Shown piece after piece: positions 7,640 to 9,257 of a stretch of DNA of 9,257 nt. Source of the DNA: Helcococcus bovis (GTDB lineage Bacteria; Bacillota; Clostridia; Tissierellales; Peptoniphilaceae); the NCBI RefSeq assembly GCF_046035435.1, contig NZ_JBFNFH010000032.1, one strand, 5' to 3'. Under the pieces are notes generated by a model that was not told where the DNA came from, did not search any database, and saw nothing but the letters and a program-made list of their open reading frames with translations. Position 1 is the stretch's first letter. Each line of letters begins with the position of its first letter. Both the position numbers and the translations under genes were made by a program.

Positions 7640-7654
7640 GTATACATAATCTTG

Positions 7655-7690
7655 TTAATACCTATACGAGATTACATCATGAGTTCAAAT
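7655..7690 (+). repeat. CRISPR anti-repeat within the tracrRNA gene
   Basis: The stretch matches the plus-strand form of the repeat at 25 of 26 positions from TTAATACC to ACATCAT. It then carries GAGT where the repeat has AC, and resumes with TCAAA. The single substitution (G at 7670) keeps pairing with the crRNA as a G-U wobble, so the anti-repeat is fully functional by pairing. Its orientation fixes the transcribed strand of the array as minus. Confidence 0.95.
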
Positions 7691-7734
7691 AAAAATTTAT
7701 TCGGATCGCCCTTTTGGGCTTGCATTGGCAAACT

Positions 7735-7760
7735 AAACAAATCATTAGATTTGTTTTTTT
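7735..7760 (+). terminator. Rho-independent terminator of the tracrRNA
   Basis: AAACAAATC (7735-7743) and GATTTGTTT (7748-7756) form a 9-bp stem with loop ATTA, continuing into a T-run that ends at 7760. On the opposite strand the stem is followed by only three Ts before AG, so it would be a poor terminator for the converging HIRAN-gene transcript. Confidence 0.85.
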
Positions 7761-7828
7761 ATTTTAAATTTTTAACTAGAAAACGTCTTTCATATTAATT
7801 ATATATCAATACTATTATTTTATCAATC

Positions 7829-8233
7829 TCACAACTCACTCAAATAAATATCAATGTAAATCTTTACCCATTTACCATAATATTCCTTATTTGTAACTAT
7901 AGCATACAATAATTTCCCAGCATCCATTAATCTTGAAAAAATTATATTATCAACTTTTGGTACATAACCTATTTTAATATTTTTAGAGTTTCTTATTTCA
8001 ATAGCATTTGTATCATTTGTATTTTCTTCTTGCCTAAAAAATTCCAATCTGTTATCGATATTTATCTCTTTTTCTAATTCATCGATATTTTCAATATGAG
8101 TGGTCCCTGCAATATATGTATCAAATAAAAAAATATCTTTTTGAAATGGTTTATATTCTTTTAATTCACTTTTTCCTGATAAAGTCTTTTTTACTATATT
8201 ATTTATACTATGTTTTTGAATTTCATTTTTCAT
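7829..8233 (-). CDS. Stand-alone HIRAN-domain protein
   Basis: A 134-residue protein that is mostly one HIRAN domain (about residues 35-125). The family pattern is clear: YIAGTTH (40-46), then LEFFRQEENTNDTNAIEI (63-80), with its acidic/Asn-rich turn, then KIGYVPKVDN and SRLMDAGKLLYAIV (87-113). HIRAN domains occur in Rad5/HLTF-type DNA remodellers, where the human HLTF domain binds single-stranded 3' DNA ends. Bacterial single-domain versions have no settled function, so a DNA-binding role is inference. I chose the ATG at 8233 over the in-frame ATG at 8245 because the latter lies inside the Shine-Dalgarno GGAGGG (8243-8238), which serves the inner ATG four bases on. The gene overlaps the preceding 54-codon gene by 11 bases and is the last of a three-gene operon. 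It converges on the tracrRNA, 68 bp away, with no visible terminator of its own. Confidence 0.8.
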   Translation of the reverse strand: MKNEIQKHSINNIVKKTLSGKSELKEYKPFQKDIFLFDTYIAGTTHIENIDELEKEINIDNRLEFFRQEENTNDTNAIEIRNSKNIKIGYVPKVDNIIFSRLMDAGKLLYAIVTNKEYYGKWVKIYIDIYLSEL

Positions 8234-8387
8234 TCTTCCCTCCATAACTATAGATATTTAATAACATCACCATAAACATCTGAAAAATTTGATTCATTGT
8301 ATTTTTTCCATATTTTGTAAAAGCACCATGATCCCATTCTAGATATTTTTTTGATAATTCATTTATAATTCTATAATAATATTTCAT
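8223..8387 (-). CDS. Small protein of unknown function (54 aa)
   Basis: I do not recognise this protein. It starts MKYYYRIINELSKKYLEW, contains DHGAFTKYGKNT in the middle, and has a hydrophobic Met-rich stretch (IFQMFMVMLLNIY) near the end that could be an amphipathic or buried helix; it is short for a membrane span. The frame is open further upstream, but the ATG at 8387 fits best: it overlaps the J-domain gene by 17 bases and has purine-rich GAGAAG (8397-8392) four bases before it, which is only a weak ribosome site. It overlaps the HIRAN gene by 11 bases and supplies that gene's GGAGGG. Tight overlap on both sides suggests a genuine coupled gene rather than a chance frame. It could alternatively be the remnant of a longer frame-shifted gene. 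Confidence 0.55.
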   Translation of the reverse strand: MKYYYRIINELSKKYLEWDHGAFTKYGKNTMNQIFQMFMVMLLNIYSYGGKNEK

Positions 8388-9174
8388 AATACTTCTCAAT
8401 CTCTTTATCATATTTAAATATATACGCTTCATAAGTTTCTATTTGTTGATTTAAGAAATTAAATCTCTCTTTAGATTTTTCTTCATCTTCTAAATATTCC
8501 TTTAATACATATGGATAATCTAATTTAATATCTTCAATCATCTTATTTATTTCATCTAACGTATTTTTTAATCTATCTTTTTCTTTTTTTAATGAATCCA
8601 ATGAATTTCCAACTTCTAATTCCTTATCTAGTTCAACAATATTGAATATAAACTTAATTGTTTGTAAATCACCATTTTTATATGCCGTTACAGCATTATA
8701 AAATAATTCAATTTTTGATTCTGATAATTCTGGATTTAAATCTGGATGTAATTTTTTTATAATACTTCTATATTTAGATTTTAGTTCTTTTTTATCTTCT
8801 TCAGACAAACCTTTTGAATTAATTCTTTCTAAGGAATTATTAATATTTTTTAATTTATTATCTAATTGAACCATATATTCCTTAAACAAATCATCAAGAA
8901 TACTTTCTATTTCAGATTCTTTAATTTTTTTATCGTGATTTCTATAATAAATTAAAATTTCTAATTTTTTCTTTAATCTTCTATAATACAATTCTAATTC
9001 ATATGCTTTGTATTCTAAAAATCCAAACTTATATATATAATCAGATTCAATATTTTTACATATATGAAAAAATAAATTGTCTTTTTCTATAATTTTTGAA
9101 GTTATTTCAGATCTATACTTTTCAATATCATCTCTTAAATTTTTATAATCAACAAATTCAATTATATTTGACAT
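8371..9174 (-). CDS. J-domain protein with flanking coiled coils
   Basis: A 267-residue cytosolic protein with a central J domain (about residues 125-180). The domain contains LKSKYRSIIKKLHPDLNPELSES, whose His-Pro-Asp (143-145) is the signature that stimulates Hsp70 (DnaK) ATPase. It is flanked by an N-terminal helical segment rich in charged and Tyr residues (about 45-80, YELELYYRRLKKKLEILI) and a C-terminal coiled coil (about 185-265). There is no Gly/Phe region, zinc centre or DnaJ C-terminal domain, so it is not housekeeping DnaJ. It belongs with J-only proteins common in Bacillota whose clients are unknown. I start at ATG 9174 because AGAGG (9184-9180) lies five bases upstream; an in-frame GTG at 9189 overlaps that site. 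It is the first gene of the operon leading to the 54-aa and HIRAN genes. Confidence 0.82.
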   Translation of the reverse strand: MSNIIEFVDYKNLRDDIEKYRSEITSKIIEKDNLFFHICKNIESDYIYKFGFLEYKAYELELYYRRLKKKLEILIYYRNHDKKIKESEIESILDDLFKEYMVQLDNKLKNINNSLERINSKGLSEEDKKELKSKYRSIIKKLHPDLNPELSESKIELFYNAVTAYKNGDLQTIKFIFNIVELDKELEVGNSLDSLKKEKDRLKNTLDEINKMIEDIKLDYPYVLKEYLEDEEKSKERFNFLNQQIETYEAYIFKYDKEIEKYYEILL

Positions 9175-9215
9175 TTTCGCCTCTTTCACGCAGTATAATT
9201 ATCCACTTTTTATAA

Positions 9216-9224
9216 ATTATATCA
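9216..9224 (-). promoter_or_regulatory. Extended -10 promoter of the J-domain/HIRAN operon
   Basis: On the minus strand TGA-TATAAT (9224-9216) is a perfect -10 hexamer with the TG extension that can replace a -35 element. No good -35 is present at the right distance. Transcription would begin near 9209, about 35 bases before the J-domain ATG. The operon therefore appears to have its own promoter, independent of cas. Confidence 0.5.
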
Positions 9225-9257
9225 TAATAAAATGACTTTTACATTACTTTTTCAATA

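Larger units (their letters stand above)
7646..7760 (+). ncRNA. tracrRNA (trans-activating CRISPR RNA)
   Basis: This small RNA pairs with each repeat of the pre-crRNA, recruits RNase III and anchors the guide in Cas9. The anti-repeat (7655-7690) pairs with the minus-strand repeat: 7655-7680 forms a 26-bp upper duplex with one G-U wobble, and 7685-7690 (UCAAAU) forms a 6-bp lower stem. The bulge has GU on the crRNA side and GAGU on the tracrRNA side. This 2/4 bulge and 6-bp lower stem match S. pyogenes. Downstream are hairpins GCCC-UUUU-GGGC (7708-7719) and UUGC-AUUG-GCAA (7720-7731), then a terminator hairpin with a U-tract. The 5' end is inferred from the promoter and the 3' end from the terminator, giving about 115 nt. 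The 17 nt between anti-repeat and first stable hairpin show no obvious compact nexus stem. Confidence 0.95.

Noticed and set aside
7617..7654. A long tracrRNA form acting as a natural single guide against the cas promoter, as in S. pyogenes
   Set aside because: There is no repeat-like half site or spacer-like element between cas9 and the anti-repeat, and the only clear promoter starts just before the anti-repeat.
7663..7690. cas9 promoter TTGAAC-16-TATAGG inside the tracrRNA gene on the minus strand
   Set aside because: Both boxes match the consensus at only four of six positions and lie in anti-repeat sequence constrained by pairing. Such matches are common in DNA this A+T-rich.

Overview
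The window carries a complete type II-A CRISPR-Cas locus, followed by a short operon unrelated to the cas genes by sequence. DNA is extremely A+T-rich with TTA/AAA/AAT-heavy codon use. All tryptophans at conserved Cas9 positions use TGG, and there is no in-frame TGA in 1323 codons, so the standard bacterial code applies and Mycoplasma-type recoding is unlikely. This suggests a low-GC Bacillota (Erysipelotrichia/RF39-like, Clostridia) or a Fusobacteriota member. The sequence alone does not decide between them.

Left to right: 1-234 is gene-poor flank. A decayed terminal repeat (235-270) and a 30-nt terminal spacer (271-300) precede 22 identical 36-bp repeats separated by 21 spacers of exactly 30 nt (301-1722). 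Next come a 66-bp leader (1723-1788) and the overlapping minus-strand genes csn2, cas2, cas1 and cas9, transcribed in the order cas9-cas1-cas2-csn2 towards the array. Upstream of cas9, on the plus strand, a tracrRNA (about 7646-7760) is transcribed divergently. It has a clear promoter, an anti-repeat and a terminator. The right end (8371-9174 down to 7829) is a minus-strand three-gene operon: a J-domain/coiled-coil protein, an overlapping 54-aa unknown protein and a stand-alone HIRAN-domain protein.

The array is read on the minus strand, so the crRNA repeat begins GTTTGAGTATGATG. A promoter inside the 3' end of csn2 (TTGATA-18-TATAAT) probably drives it. The pre-crRNA pairs with the tracrRNA through a 26-bp upper duplex, a 2/4-nt bulge and a 6-bp lower stem, the same architecture as the Streptococcus pyogenes system. 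RNase III and Cas9 would then make guides, while Cas1, Cas2, Csn2 and Cas9 add new spacers at the right (csn2) end.

The main points of interest are: a tandem triplication of the heptamer (A/G)TTTGAG across the leader-repeat junction; three duplicated spacers, including a block lacking its middle spacer; two spacers that look like diverged versions of one phage coding sequence; a Cas9 C-terminus without the Arg pair that reads NGG; and the J-domain/small ORF/HIRAN operon beside the locus. The CRISPR system itself is a recognisable type II-A system, not a new type.
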